Positions 8,694 through 18,441 of a stretch of 64,000 nucleotides of DNA are shown here, piece after piece. The position numbers were made by a program, and so were the translations under genes. Source of the stretch: Virgibacillus halodenitrificans JCM 12304 (GTDB taxonomy: Bacteria; Bacillota; Bacilli; Bacillales; Amphibacillaceae); the NCBI RefSeq assembly GCF_001310895.1, contig NZ_BAZS01000017.1:1-64000 (forward strand), read 5' to 3'. Positions within the stretch are counted from its first letter, which is position 1, and the number at the start of each line of letters is the position of its first letter. The notes below the pieces were generated by a model that worked only from the letters and a program-made list of their open reading frames with translations, ran no database searches and was not told the DNA's origin.

Positions 8694-10568
8694 ATGCTAA
8701 CTATTGAACATTTATATAAATCATTTGGTGAGAAGGTCTTGTTTGATGATATTTCCATCACCATAACAGAGCGTGAAAGAATAGGACTTATTGGGGTGAA
8801 CGGAACAGGGAAGTCCACCTTTTTAAAGACAATTGCCGGAATAGAGTCACCTGAAAAAGGAGTTATTAAACACCCTAAAGAGTATCATATTGAATATGCT
8901 GCCCAGGAGCCTGAGCTCAATCCTGACCTGACGGTAATTGAACAAATCTATTACGGGGACTCCACCATCATGAGAGTGATGCGGGCATATGAGCAAGCAT
9001 TATTAGAGCTGCAGCTTAAACCTTCCAGTCAAAAAGCACAGGAAAACCTTCTTTATTGTCAACAAAAAATGGATGAGGAAGATGCTTGGGAGGCCAATAC
9101 TACCGCGAAAACGATTCTAACAAAATTAGGTATTACTTCTTTTAATGAAAAGATTACCACATTATCTGGCGGCCAAAAAAAGCGTGTTGCTATAGCGAAG
9201 TCTCTCATCCAACCCGCAGATTTACTTATTTTGGATGAGCCTACAAACCATCTTGATAATGATTCTGTTGAATGGCTTGAGAAATATTTACAGACATATA
9301 AAGGTGCATTATTGCTCGTAACACATGACAGATATTTTCTTAACCGTGTGACCAACCGCATATTTGAGTTGGATAAAGGGAATTTATATGTATATGAAGG
9401 TAATTATGAGCTTTTTCTTGAGAAGAAGGCAGAGCGTGAAGCTTTAGAAAAAAGTCTGGAAGCGAAACATAAAAATACTCTTACTAGAGAGCTTGCATGG
9501 CTTCGTCGTGGAGCAAAAGCGCGTTCTACCAAGCAAAAGGCCAGAATAGAACGTGTCGAGGAAATGAAGCATAAAACCTTTGATACCAAAAAGCAGGAAG
9601 CGGAATTCCAAGTAGGGTCTGCCCGACTTGGGAAAAAAGTAATTGAGCTTGAAAACATCCATAAGTCATATGGCGATAAAAAATTAATCGATAATTTTAG
9701 TCACATTATGGTGCCTGGAGAAAGAATGGGGATTATCGGACCAAATGGTACAGGAAAAACGACGTTATTAAATATAATGGCTAACCGAATTTCTCCTGAC
9801 AGCGGCAGCCTTGATATTGGTGAAACAGTCAAAATTGGTTATTATACACAAGGTGATGAAGAACTGGATGGCAGTGTCCGTATCATCGATTATATTAAAG
9901 ATATAGCCGAAGTTATTTATACAAAAGATGGAGATGAGATTACTGCAGAACAAATGCTTGAAAGATTTTTATTTTCAAGAGCTGAGCAATGGACATATAT
10001 CCGTAAGCTATCCGGTGGGGAGAAACGTCGCCTCTATTTGTTGAAGGTTCTTATGACGGAGCCAAACGTTCTCTTTCTTGATGAGCCAACAAATGATTTG
10101 GATACACAAACCTTGGGCGTTCTGGAGGATTATTTAGAACATTTCCCTGGAGTTGTTATTACCGTTTCCCATGATCGCTATTTCCTTGACCGGGTTGTTG
10201 ATCGCTTGCTAATTTTCAGAGGAAACGGTAAAGTTGAGCTCTATTATGGAAACTACAGTGAATACTTAGATCAACACGTACTAGATTCTACTAAATCAAA
10301 ACCAAAGCTATTGAAGGAGCAGCCAAAAAAGCAAAAGAAAAAGCTTTCCTATATGGAACAAAAAGAGTGGAATGAAATTGAAGATATAATTTCTGATTTG
10401 GAGAGTAAGATAGAATTATTAAAGGAAGAAATCACCACGGCTGGTAGTGACTCTGAAAAAGTACAACGGCTGTTTGCAGAGCAGCAGGCTGTAGAGGAAG
10501 AGCTGGAGACAAAGATGGAACGCTGGGAAGAACTATCCTTACTCGTTGAAGAACTGGAAAATAAATAG
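8694..10568 (+). CDS. yfmR: ABC-F family ATPase (YfmR/Uup type ribosome-associated)
   Basis: This 624-residue cytosolic protein has two ABC domains and no membrane part. Domain 1 has Walker A GVNGTGKST (about 34-42), signature LSGGQKKR and Walker B LLILDEPTNHLD. The linker is the highly charged ABC-F inter-domain arm (about 235-300). Domain 2 has GPNGTGKTT, LSGGEKRR and LFLDEPTNDLD. A C-terminal coiled coil (about 555-624) characterises the Uup/YfmR branch, which acts on stalled or peptidyl-transfer-impaired ribosomes. GGAAGG lies 9-15 bases before the ATG. The gene overlaps no others. Confidence 0.88.
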   Translation: MLTIEHLYKSFGEKVLFDDISITITERERIGLIGVNGTGKSTFLKTIAGIESPEKGVIKHPKEYHIEYAAQEPELNPDLTVIEQIYYGDSTIMRVMRAYEQALLELQLKPSSQKAQENLLYCQQKMDEEDAWEANTTAKTILTKLGITSFNEKITTLSGGQKKRVAIAKSLIQPADLLILDEPTNHLDNDSVEWLEKYLQTYKGALLLVTHDRYFLNRVTNRIFELDKGNLYVYEGNYELFLEKKAEREALEKSLEAKHKNTLTRELAWLRRGAKARSTKQKARIERVEEMKHKTFDTKKQEAEFQVGSARLGKKVIELENIHKSYGDKKLIDNFSHIMVPGERMGIIGPNGTGKTTLLNIMANRISPDSGSLDIGETVKIGYYTQGDEELDGSVRIIDYIKDIAEVIYTKDGDEITAEQMLERFLFSRAEQWTYIRKLSGGEKRRLYLLKVLMTEPNVLFLDEPTNDLDTQTLGVLEDYLEHFPGVVITVSHDRYFLDRVVDRLLIFRGNGKVELYYGNYSEYLDQHVLDSTKSKPKLLKEQPKKQKKKLSYMEQKEWNEIEDIISDLESKIELLKEEITTAGSDSEKVQRLFAEQQAVEEELETKMERWEELSLLVEELENK

Positions 10569-10593
10569 TTTTCAAATAAATGAGGGATGTACG

Positions 10594-11646
10594 GTGAAAA
10601 GAATATATAGTGATATTTTTCAGTTCCGAGGAAGTCATTATGAATTCGGATACCATCAGGGCCTTTTATTAAAAGACTCTTTTACTTTAAAGAATAGAGA
10701 TAAACAATGGAAGATTAGAAGGCCGCGTTTTTCTATATCTGAGGCAGAGGTTAAGGCTGCTATTATGCCATGGGCACCAGGTGTATGGGATGAATTAACG
10801 GGATTAAGGGACGCGCTTGGATGGAATATGAATAAAGTATTGATGGAATTTGGCGGTTATCGACTTGACTACGTAAAAAGTGGATGTTCTATTTTTACGG
10901 ATACAAACTATATGATTCGAAACTATGATTACCATCCGAAGACATACGAAGGTCGTTATACATTGTATCAGCCAACTGATCAAGGCTACGCAGTAATTGG
11001 GCCGTCCCAGCGGATCACAGGAAGAATGGATGGTATGAATGAAAAAGGCCTGGCGCTTGGTTATAATTTTATGCACCGGAAAAAACCGGGAGAAGGTTTT
11101 ATTTGTAATATGATTGGCAGAATGGCATTGGAAACTTGTGCAGACGTCGGAGAAGCTATTCGGTTTATAAAGGAAATCCCCCATCGACACTCTTTCAGCT
11201 ATATTCTACTTGATCGAGAAGGGGAAACATTTGTGGTTGAAGCAACCCCTCGTGGCGTTGAAGTACGTACCTCAAATGTGTGTACAAACCATTTTGAAAT
11301 ATTGAAAGATGAAAACCGCTACCATTTGAATGACTCCTATAAAAGAATGGCAGCTATCGAAGAACAGAAGGGGCAGGTTACAGATGCTTATAAAGCCTTC
11401 CGTATGCTGAATGATACAGATAAAGGTGTGTTTTCTGATCAATATAAAAATTGGTCTGGTACCATTCATACTTCGGCATATTTCCCCAAAGAAATGAAAG
11501 CATGGTTTGCACTTGGTGGTGACCGAGAGCCAGTTGTTATTAATTTTCAGGATTGGTTACAGGGTAAGGAAATAGGGATTAAGCGGATTCTAGGTGAGGT
11601 CAATACAGAACTCCCATTTGTTCATATGGAGGATCAAGTTCGTTAA
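10594..11646 (+). CDS. C45-type Ntn hydrolase / acyltransferase-like protein
   Basis: This 350-residue protein resembles the acyl-coenzyme A:6-aminopenicillanic-acid acyltransferase (peptidase C45) superfamily. The predicted nucleophile is Cys98 in KSGCSIF, followed by the conserved MIRNYDYHP and GRMDGMNEKGLALGYNF strands. CTNHFE and ending ALGGDREPVV segments also fit. The GTG start follows GAGGGA by 6 bases; a longer frame begins inside the ABC-F gene without a site. Substrates of bacterial homologues are mostly unknown amides, so the acyltransferase label should not be taken literally. Confidence 0.75.
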   Translation: MKRIYSDIFQFRGSHYEFGYHQGLLLKDSFTLKNRDKQWKIRRPRFSISEAEVKAAIMPWAPGVWDELTGLRDALGWNMNKVLMEFGGYRLDYVKSGCSIFTDTNYMIRNYDYHPKTYEGRYTLYQPTDQGYAVIGPSQRITGRMDGMNEKGLALGYNFMHRKKPGEGFICNMIGRMALETCADVGEAIRFIKEIPHRHSFSYILLDREGETFVVEATPRGVEVRTSNVCTNHFEILKDENRYHLNDSYKRMAAIEEQKGQVTDAYKAFRMLNDTDKGVFSDQYKNWSGTIHTSAYFPKEMKAWFALGGDREPVVINFQDWLQGKEIGIKRILGEVNTELPFVHMEDQVR

Positions 11647-11676
11647 TCAATTAATTTAGGTTTAAAAGAAAAGTTA

Positions 11677-11712
11677 GAAAGGGAAACTAATACTATAGGT
11701 TTCTTTTTTTGA
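11677..11712 (+). terminator. Intrinsic terminator
   Basis: AAGGGAAAC and GGTTTCTTT form a short stem around 11-12 bases, followed by seven T residues. Confidence 0.6.
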
Positions 11713-11757
11713 AATTGTAGTTATAATAGACACAAATGCATTATAGGAGGTAACGTG

Positions 11758-12432
11758 ATGAAGCTCTTTCAGGTTAGAAAAGGACAATTCGTTTTTTATA
11801 AAAATGAATTGCATAAAGTTTATTCGGTTAAGCCAATGTTTAAAAAGTCAGTTCATTTATATCGGTTAAAGGACATGCAGCAAATACTTACTAGTGCAAG
11901 TGAGATTGATCTGTATAGACCACAACATAATGACACGTTTATTTTTTATGGAAAACGATATACCATTGATAAAGATAAACGACCTGAGCCTGGTGATTAT
12001 ATTTTAATTGTTAAGCCAGCACCGGATTTTCTCGATCATTATTCTCTAAACGAGATCGAAAAAGTAGAAAGCGTTGAGGATGGTAATGTTGTAACAACAA
12101 GGGACAATGGTGTAAAACATAGTGAATATGTAGTCCTTGTTCCAGGGAAAAATGATGCGAGCCAAGAAATTGCATATTATGACAAAAGTCTGGTTCCCGA
12201 AGCTCAACAAATTGAGGATGAATCCATCAGTTATTTAGCAGAGTCAGATGATTCTCTTCAACCAGTTGTTGGGGATATCTATATGGATGTGAAAAATAAT
12301 ACGAAAGCAATGATTGTTGCTATGACAGAGGATGAAGTTGTATTTGGGCATGGTGTTCGTGTCCATGTTGCAGAGCTTCTCGATGAAAGTAACTTCAAGC
12401 TTATTTACCAGTTTGAAGGAGAACTATTATAA
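11758..12432 (+). CDS. Conserved hypothetical protein, 224 aa
   Basis: I do not recognise this protein with confidence. It lacks a signal peptide and membrane helices. The strand-rich N-terminus (KLFQVRKGQFVFYKNELHKVYSVKP) and later GDIYMDVKNNTKAMIVAMTEDEVVFGHG resemble small beta-barrel modules, perhaps repeated: FVFYKNELHKVYSV, FIFYGKRYTIDKDK and IYMDVKNNTKAMIV. ATG at 11758 is 7 bases after AGGAGG; GTG at 11755 is less well spaced. Terminators on both sides make it monocistronic. Confidence 0.7.
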   Translation: MKLFQVRKGQFVFYKNELHKVYSVKPMFKKSVHLYRLKDMQQILTSASEIDLYRPQHNDTFIFYGKRYTIDKDKRPEPGDYILIVKPAPDFLDHYSLNEIEKVESVEDGNVVTTRDNGVKHSEYVVLVPGKNDASQEIAYYDKSLVPEAQQIEDESISYLAESDDSLQPVVGDIYMDVKNNTKAMIVAMTEDEVVFGHGVRVHVAELLDESNFKLIYQFEGELL

Positions 12433-12447
12433 AGATTTCTTTTAGAA

Positions 12448-12478
12448 AATACCACAGTGACCGTTGCTGTGGTATTTT
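12448..12478 (+). terminator. Intrinsic terminator
   Basis: AATACCACAG and CTGTGGTATT form a 10-bp stem around TGACCGTTG, followed by TTTGCTTTT. Confidence 0.8.
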
Positions 12479-12492
12479 TGCTTTTAAAATAA

Positions 12493-12556
12493 AGGTGCTA
12501 ATATATATTGGGGTGATACCATGTTCGGAAAATATATAAACTCCGATCTAACTTGG
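12493..12556. repeat. Degenerate left end of the dispersed palindromic repeat
   Basis: GGTGCTAATATATATTGGGG followed by TGATACCATGTTCGGAAAATATATAAACTCCGATC aligns base by base with the left end of the repeat at 34011 (GGTTCTAATATATATTGGGG, then TTATTCAATGATTCGGAAAATAGATAAACT). The rest of the element is missing or unrecognisable. The remaining bases to 12781 show no other feature. This is the position where a MoxR ATPase gene would be expected ahead of a DUF58 gene. Confidence 0.6.
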
Positions 12557-12781
12557 TTGTATGAAATCGCTATTCGGAAAATAACGCATGTTGAACAAAC
12601 TATAGCTAGTTTGCGAATGTTTCCGGCGGATAGATTTGCTCTCCTGTCGATAAATTAGTATCTCTCCTTCCCTGCTCTACAAAAGCTCACATAGGATAAA
12701 CGCAAAATATTAATAAAACAATTGAAACTACAATGAAATTGACTGATAATGGAAAATAACAGCTTGTAAAGGGGCAAATTT

Positions 12782-14002
12782 ATGAAATGGAAGATAGAGA
12801 ATACGGGAGAATCTACTAATACAGTTGAAATTTTATTCACTTTAATGATAGCAATAATGATTGGCGGTATGATTTGGGGTAACCCCTTAACATTTATTCT
12901 TGCAGGGTTTATAGGTATATATATTATATTATTATGGCAATATTCTAAGCGGATTGGTCAAGGTCTGGAGCTTACAAACCAAAAACACACGATTCGGCTA
13001 TTCGAAGGAGAAGAAGCAGAACTGGAGATTAAATTTACTAATCACTTTTTTATTCCATATTTTAATAGCCAACTTACATTCGCTTCAGACGAAAATATTA
13101 GAAACAATAAAAATTTATTTCGTAAGCAGCTGGGGAAAAATCAGTATAAGTATTCATTTTCTCTAGGAGGGAAAAAAGAAAAGAAGTTCATTTTTTCATT
13201 TCACACCGTGCAACGCGGGGTAGCGCGATTGGAAAATATACAGGTTAGATTTCCCCACATATTTGATTTCAGATTAATCTATTTAAAATACTGTGAGAGA
13301 TACCAAACTGAAATTATTGTATATCCGAAATTGGAAACAGTAGTCGGATTAAAAGAAATTTCTTCTTCCATACTTGGGGAGCAGCAAAGCCGTTTTTCGC
13401 CATTTGAAGATATGGTTTTAACAAGGGGAACAAGGGATTATATTTCTTCAGATCCGTTTAATAAGATTCACTGGAAAGCTACAGCAAGAAAACAAGAACT
13501 GCAGACAAAGGAGTTAGAGCCGGTCAAAAACCTCTCCTGGTCGATTATAATTAATATAGCAAAAATAAGTCCATTAGGTAATTTATATAATAATGAACAA
13601 TTAGAGCGTTTTCTATCTCAAGCTGCGTACATTAGTCGTTACCTTATTCAACAGGGATTTCCCGTGGAGATCTATATTAATTCTGCAGTTTTGAACCATC
13701 GTCCATATCATTTACCATTGGGCGAAGGACGAGAGCATTTAAAAAGCATTCTGGAATTTTTAGCAAGATTTGAGGATAATGGGCCACTATTAACGATGAA
13801 CAGAATTTATCGTATATTGGATTCACAAACCAGTGGATCTCGCCTGCTTATATTAATTGGGGAAGCAGAAGAATACACTAATTATTTTTACGAGAAATGG
13901 GCAAAAGGTCAAAAGCAAGTATTTCATGTGAATAATGGAAAGGCTGGGGCTCATATCGGGCCTTTACAAAAAGGTGGAGAGAAATATGATAAAGCAAAAT
14001 GA
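12782..14002 (+). CDS. DUF58 domain protein (YeaD-like), membrane-anchored
   Basis: Two N-terminal hydrophobic segments (about residues 17-33 and 37-53) are followed by a beta-rich extracytoplasmic-type region. The DUF58 core is at about 195-290, with the hallmark RGTRDYISSDPFNKIHWKATARKQELQTKELEP. In related bacteria this gene sits between a MoxR ATPase and a transglutaminase-like membrane protein, a set proposed to act as a chaperone-like module. Here MoxR is absent from the window. The stop overlaps the next start by 17 bases, so the two are translationally coupled. Confidence 0.82.
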   Translation: MKWKIENTGESTNTVEILFTLMIAIMIGGMIWGNPLTFILAGFIGIYIILLWQYSKRIGQGLELTNQKHTIRLFEGEEAELEIKFTNHFFIPYFNSQLTFASDENIRNNKNLFRKQLGKNQYKYSFSLGGKKEKKFIFSFHTVQRGVARLENIQVRFPHIFDFRLIYLKYCERYQTEIIVYPKLETVVGLKEISSSILGEQQSRFSPFEDMVLTRGTRDYISSDPFNKIHWKATARKQELQTKELEPVKNLSWSIIINIAKISPLGNLYNNEQLERFLSQAAYISRYLIQQGFPVEIYINSAVLNHRPYHLPLGEGREHLKSILEFLARFEDNGPLLTMNRIYRILDSQTSGSRLLILIGEAEEYTNYFYEKWAKGQKQVFHVNNGKAGAHIGPLQKGGEKYDKAK

Positions 14003-15206
14003 ACTTATAGTACTGTATTATCAATTGATTTCAGAGTATTTGCTTTTTTACTTTTTCCTTCACCCTATTCTTATTGTGACAAATACCTCCATTCCCTATG
14101 GGGTTTATATATATCTATCATTATTAACTCCTTGCTCTTGCATGCTGTGGTTCAAAGATGGGTTAGAAATTTCAGTTTATATGCAATCATGTTTATTTCC
14201 CTACTTATTATATTTTTGTTGGTCTACGGGATATCAACATTTTTGGTGATTCTACTAACTATATTTCTCGTTTGGCGGCAGATTGTGCATGATGAAGAAG
14301 CTGATGCAAAAAATCAAAAAGTATTGATAGTTGTTATGCTCTCTATCTTTATTTTTGATATTTATTGGATGTATGATGAACAATTGATTTGGATAGCTCT
14401 CACGTTTCTCGTTGTCTTGATTGCAGGGTATATGGTCAGTAATATTTCTCATGGCAGGAACGGTTACCATCAATTGAAATTTATTGGCTTTACGATAGCA
14501 AGCATGCTTATTGGTGGTATATTACTTTATCTCTTATATGATGTGATTCAACCGGCAACGGGCTTCCTCTGGAGTAGTGTGGCTCAATTATTAATGATTT
14601 TTGCTAAAGGTATTGCTTATTTAATTGATGTAAGCCCACTGGAAATAGAAGGAATAAGAGAGATGATCACTTCTAATAATACCAATAATGTAAAAATGGA
14701 AATGCCTGATGAAATCCCAAGATCAGATAACGAGGATAAGGTTGACCAAGCGATAACCGATTCTTTCTCTAGTTGGTGGTTGTTAAGCGTGTTTGTTGCA
14801 AGCTTACTTATTCTGCTTTTTTTCTTTTTAAAAAAGAAGCATATGTCAAAAAAGCTGGAAGTAGTAGAAGCAGAAGGTTCTGTTAGCCAATCTCCTGTAG
14901 AAAAGAGGGAGACCAAAAACAGAATGACCCGAAGTGATTCCAAAAAAGGATGGAGTTGATAACGAAATACGTAAGCAAGTAATGGAACTGGAAGAACTAG
15001 CATTTGAAAAAGGTTATGGAAGGTTGAAGTATGAAACAATTGAAGAATGGCTGGAGCGTCTTGAACTTAACACCTCCCAATTAAAAATCTATCAAAATGT
15101 CAGATATGGAAATAAATATGCAACAGAAGAAGAGACAGCCTATTTTAAAGAAGAAATTTCAAGAATAAAAGCATGGCTTCAAACAGCAACTAATAGTAGA
15201 AAATAG
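13986..15206 (+). CDS. Multi-pass membrane protein with C-terminal DUF4129 domain, broken by two frameshifts
   Basis: Three consecutive frames make up one protein. The first, from ATG 13986, encodes hydrophobic helices. A -1 shift at about 14100-14130 leads into the long middle frame (helices, then an acidic loop and a last helix SSWWLLSVFVASLLILLFFFLKKK). A shift in an A-run near 14943-14948 leads into NEIRKQVMELEELAFEKGYGRLKYETIEEWLERL, the DUF4129 region that ends YebA-like proteins. The reconstructed length is about 406 residues. Notably, no transglutaminase core lies between the helices and DUF4129, unlike YebA. Coupled to the DUF58 gene. Confidence 0.65.
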
Positions 15207-15346
15207 TCCTTTTAGAAAGATAGCATTATATTAATTATGTACCTGCTGCAGGTGAAATTAATCAGCAGTAGAGCGAAATAATCCCCTGCAGAATCATTAT
15301 TTGATAACGGCACAGTAAAATCCTCTTTATAGTATATATCTACTGT

Positions 15347-15400
15347 AAAACACACCTCTATTAGTTTAACTTACGACTAAACTAGTGGAGGTGTGTTTTA
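15347..15400. terminator. Strong bidirectional terminator
   Basis: AAAACACACCTC and GAGGTGTGTTTT bracket a further TTAGTTTA/TAAACTA stem, giving a long hairpin with A-tracts and T-tracts on both sides. It separates the convergent DUF4129 and disulfide reductase genes. Confidence 0.85.
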
Positions 15401-15409
15401 ATTTGGGTA

Positions 15410-16755
15410 TTAAAGGCTTTTTAACATCGCTGCTGCTTTATATCCCAGTATATTAATCGGGTCCTTTGGGCTTGAGTAAGGGGGAGCATAAGCAAGCTCC
15501 AATTCTGGTAGATCAGCTACGGTTAGACCTGCTTTTAGTGCAGTTGCCAACACGGCAAGTCGTTTATCTACACCTGCATAACCTACCGCTTGAGCCCCGT
15601 AAATACGTCCATGCGCTTCATCAAATAATACTTTAATCCATAATTTTTCAGCACCAGGATAATAGCTAGCATTAGACATTGTCTCCAATGAAGCGGTTTG
15701 AAAATCCATACCAAGTTCTTTTAGTTTATGGCTATTAAGCCTGTTGCTCCAACCGTTAAATCAAATACCTTTAGAATAGCGGAGCCTTGTGTACCGTTAA
15801 ATGAAGCAGTTGCACCGGTCAAATGCCTGGCGATAATATATGCCTGTCTGTGTGCAGGCCATGCTAATGCGACATGTCTAGGGGTACCTGTTACTGTATC
15901 AGGAGCTTCAACCACATCTCCTAAAGCATATATGTTTGGGTCAGATGTCTGCATATATTCATTCACTGCTATAGCACCCGTGGTACCTATTTTTAGATCA
16001 GCGTCAATTGCCAATTCAGTGTTTGGTTTAATTCCCACTGCCATTATGATGAGATCTGCTTCCACTTTTCTGCCGCTGTTTAGATGCAATGTTTTACCGT
16101 CATTGGAACAAGAAGCAAGGCCATCATCAAGTAAGATTTGAACTCCTTTATCATTTAAATGATTTTCTACGATTGCAGCAAGATCCTCATCAATAATTTT
16201 TATGGCTTGCGAAGACCGGTCAATAATCGTACATTTCAAACCTCGTTCACGTAGATTTTCCACCATTTCTAATCCTACGAACCCGGCTCCGACAATTGCA
16301 ACAGATTGAGGTTTTTTTGTTTCTATAAAATCAGAAATGTTATCCATATCGGATATAGTGTGTAACGGAAAGGTGCGCTGCGGATTTAATCCCTCTATAT
16401 TAGGAATGATTGCAGAAGCTCCTGGAGCCAAAATAAGTTTATCAAAGCCTAACTCACCAGCATCCAAAGCGGCTTGATAATAAATACGCTGTGTACTTCG
16501 ATTAATAGCTTTAACTTCTGTATTCGTATGTACGGTAACTTTGTATTTTTTACGGAACTGTTCTGTTGAGTAGAGAATGTCATCCCGATTTTTCACCAGA
16601 CCACCGATATGGTAAGGCATTCCGCAGTTGGAAAAAGCAATGTGACTTCCTTTGTCGAGTACGATAATCTCTGATTCTGCATCCTCTCTGCGAAGCTGGG
16701 CGGCGACGGTAGCGCCCCCGCCAACTCCGCCAATAATAACAATTTTTCTGGTCAA
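15410..16755 (-). CDS. CoA-disulfide reductase-like FAD/NAD(P) pyridine nucleotide-disulfide oxidoreductase, frameshifted
   Basis: The N-terminus has the FAD-binding GGVGGGATVAAQLRR. The single redox Cys (about residue 44) in FSNCGMPYHIGG marks the CoADR/NADH-oxidase branch. The NAD site is AIVGAGFVGLEMVENL (about 153-168), and YALGDVVE closes the FAD domain. The frame breaks at about 15734-15739: GATGLIAIN stops, but adding one A yields GATGLNSHKLKELGMDFQ and runs into the dimerisation domain to AMLKSL. The reconstructed protein has 448 residues and no rhodanese domain. Its likely role is keeping CoA or polysulfide reduced. It lies 36 bases after the symporter gene, probably in the same transcript. 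Confidence 0.85.
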
Positions 16756-16791
16756 ACAAACACCTCCAACACTATTTACTTTTAGACTTCC

Positions 16792-18138
16792 CTAAAAAAG
16801 CCCAAGTGACCCAAGAAATACGACAATAATTGTAACAGGTACTAACCAGCGCATTAATTGAAACCAAACTTTATATACCGATGGAGATAAGTGGTTTCCA
16901 TAGGAGAACTCTTTTTGCATGACAGCATGCTCCATTTTGTATCCAATAAAAATAGCAATAAATAAGCATCCTCCAGGCAACATGATGTTACTGACAAGGA
17001 AATCAGAAGCGTCAAAAACAGTAAGACCGAAAATTTTAAAATCAGCTAAATTGCTGGATGATAAAGCTGCAGGGATACCTGCGATAAATACGAGTATTCC
17101 TGCAAATGCAGCTACCTTTTTTCGAGATCGATTTTTATTTTCGGTAAACGCTGAAGTGATAATCTCAAGCATGCTAAAGGAAGAAGTTAGTACAGCGAAT
17201 AAAAATAACAATAGAAATAAACTTAAAAACACTTCCCCAAAGGGCATTTGTGCAAATGCTTCCGGTAACACAATGAATAGTAGACCAGGCCCTTCAGCAG
17301 GTTCTAAACCGAAGGCAAAAACAACGGGAAAGATGGCCAACCCTGCAAGTAGGGATACAAAAATATTCATTACCGATACCGAAGCTGCAGACATAGGTAA
17401 ACTAACATCTTTTCGTAAATAAGAGCTGTAAGTTACCATAACGGAAATACCTACTGCCAATGAAAAGAAGGACTGCCCCAATGCATAAAGTACGTTAGAA
17501 GCATTTAGCTTGGAAAAATCAGGCTGAAGGAAGAAACGTAAGCCTTCCATTGCACCTTCGAACGTTAGTGAACGGATAACCAAAATGATAAAAAAGATAA
17601 ATAGTAACGGCATGAGAATTTTACTCGATTTTTCAATCCCGTCTTTGATACCGAAAGATACCACTACAACGTTAATAAGTAAAAACAATGCAAACCCAAT
17701 AAGAGTTATTAATGGACTGCCAGTAATTGTTTCAAATAAGGCTGGATAATCTGCCCCTTCTTTAATAATTAATCCTGGGATGGATAAAACGCTATAGGTG
17801 AGCACCCAACCACCTACAACACAGTAAAAGGACATGAGCAGAAACGCTCCTGCAACTCCCCACTTCCCGATAAAGCTCCAGTTTGACTTCGGTGACAGTA
17901 CTTTGTATGCAGTGACAGCTTCCTTTTGTGCACCACGGCCGATAATGAATTCGGCGATTAAAATGGGAAGACCAATGATAACTGTAAAAGCAATAAATAA
18001 AAGGAAAAATGCTCCGCCACCATTCATCCCTGTCATGTATGGGAATTTCCAAATTGCTCCAAGTCCGATAGCAGCTCCAGCTGAAGATAGAATAAAGCCC
18101 AGCTTAGAAGCCCATTGATCTTGTTTCTTCTCTTGCAT
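16792..18138 (-). CDS. Neurotransmitter:sodium symporter (NSS/SNF) family transporter
   Basis: This 448-residue transporter has about eleven hydrophobic helices. The first carries the NSS unwound motif GAAIGLGAIWKFPYMTGMNGGGAFFL (about residues 16-41), which binds Na+ and the substrate backbone in LeuT. Bacterial members import amino acids with Na+. The 11-helix length matches the YocR/YhdH-like group. The substrate cannot be read from sequence. It is first in a leftward two-gene unit with the disulfide reductase-like gene. Confidence 0.85.
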   Translation of the reverse strand: MQEKKQDQWASKLGFILSSAGAAIGLGAIWKFPYMTGMNGGGAFFLLFIAFTVIIGLPILIAEFIIGRGAQKEAVTAYKVLSPKSNWSFIGKWGVAGAFLLMSFYCVVGGWVLTYSVLSIPGLIIKEGADYPALFETITGSPLITLIGFALFLLINVVVVSFGIKDGIEKSSKILMPLLFIFFIILVIRSLTFEGAMEGLRFFLQPDFSKLNASNVLYALGQSFFSLAVGISVMVTYSSYLRKDVSLPMSAASVSVMNIFVSLLAGLAIFPVVFAFGLEPAEGPGLLFIVLPEAFAQMPFGEVFLSLFLLLFLFAVLTSSFSMLEIITSAFTENKNRSRKKVAAFAGILVFIAGIPAALSSSNLADFKIFGLTVFDASDFLVSNIMLPGGCLFIAIFIGYKMEHAVMQKEFSYGNHLSPSVYKVWFQLMRWLVPVTIIVVFLGSLGLF

Positions 18139-18441
18139 AATGCGTCTTCCTCTCCAAGTATATCTAGTGATGAAAATTTCTTTCTAGTATATCACGTTTA
18201 TGCTGTATTGTGTTTCTGGTAAATAAATCAGTTATTTACGAGCGCGTTTACGTATATTTTCGTATAAAAAAGGTTTTTTTGAAATAAAGTAGAATAGTAT
18301 AAATAATCCGATTATGAAAGCGATTACAAATAAAGGGGGGTGATTTTTTTCCGGTAAACTTGGAACATCATTCGTTATAACTGAAACACAGTAGCTTAGC
18401 AATTTAGTAAGGATTGATAAATTGTAAAGGAGGGTTTTTTT
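18139..18441. other. Divergent intergenic region
   Basis: This region lies between the divergent NSS and NhaC-type genes and must hold both promoters. I see AT-rich DNA and a short TTTACGTATATTTTCGTATAAA imperfect palindrome near 18246-18268, but no promoter I would defend. Confidence 0.4.
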
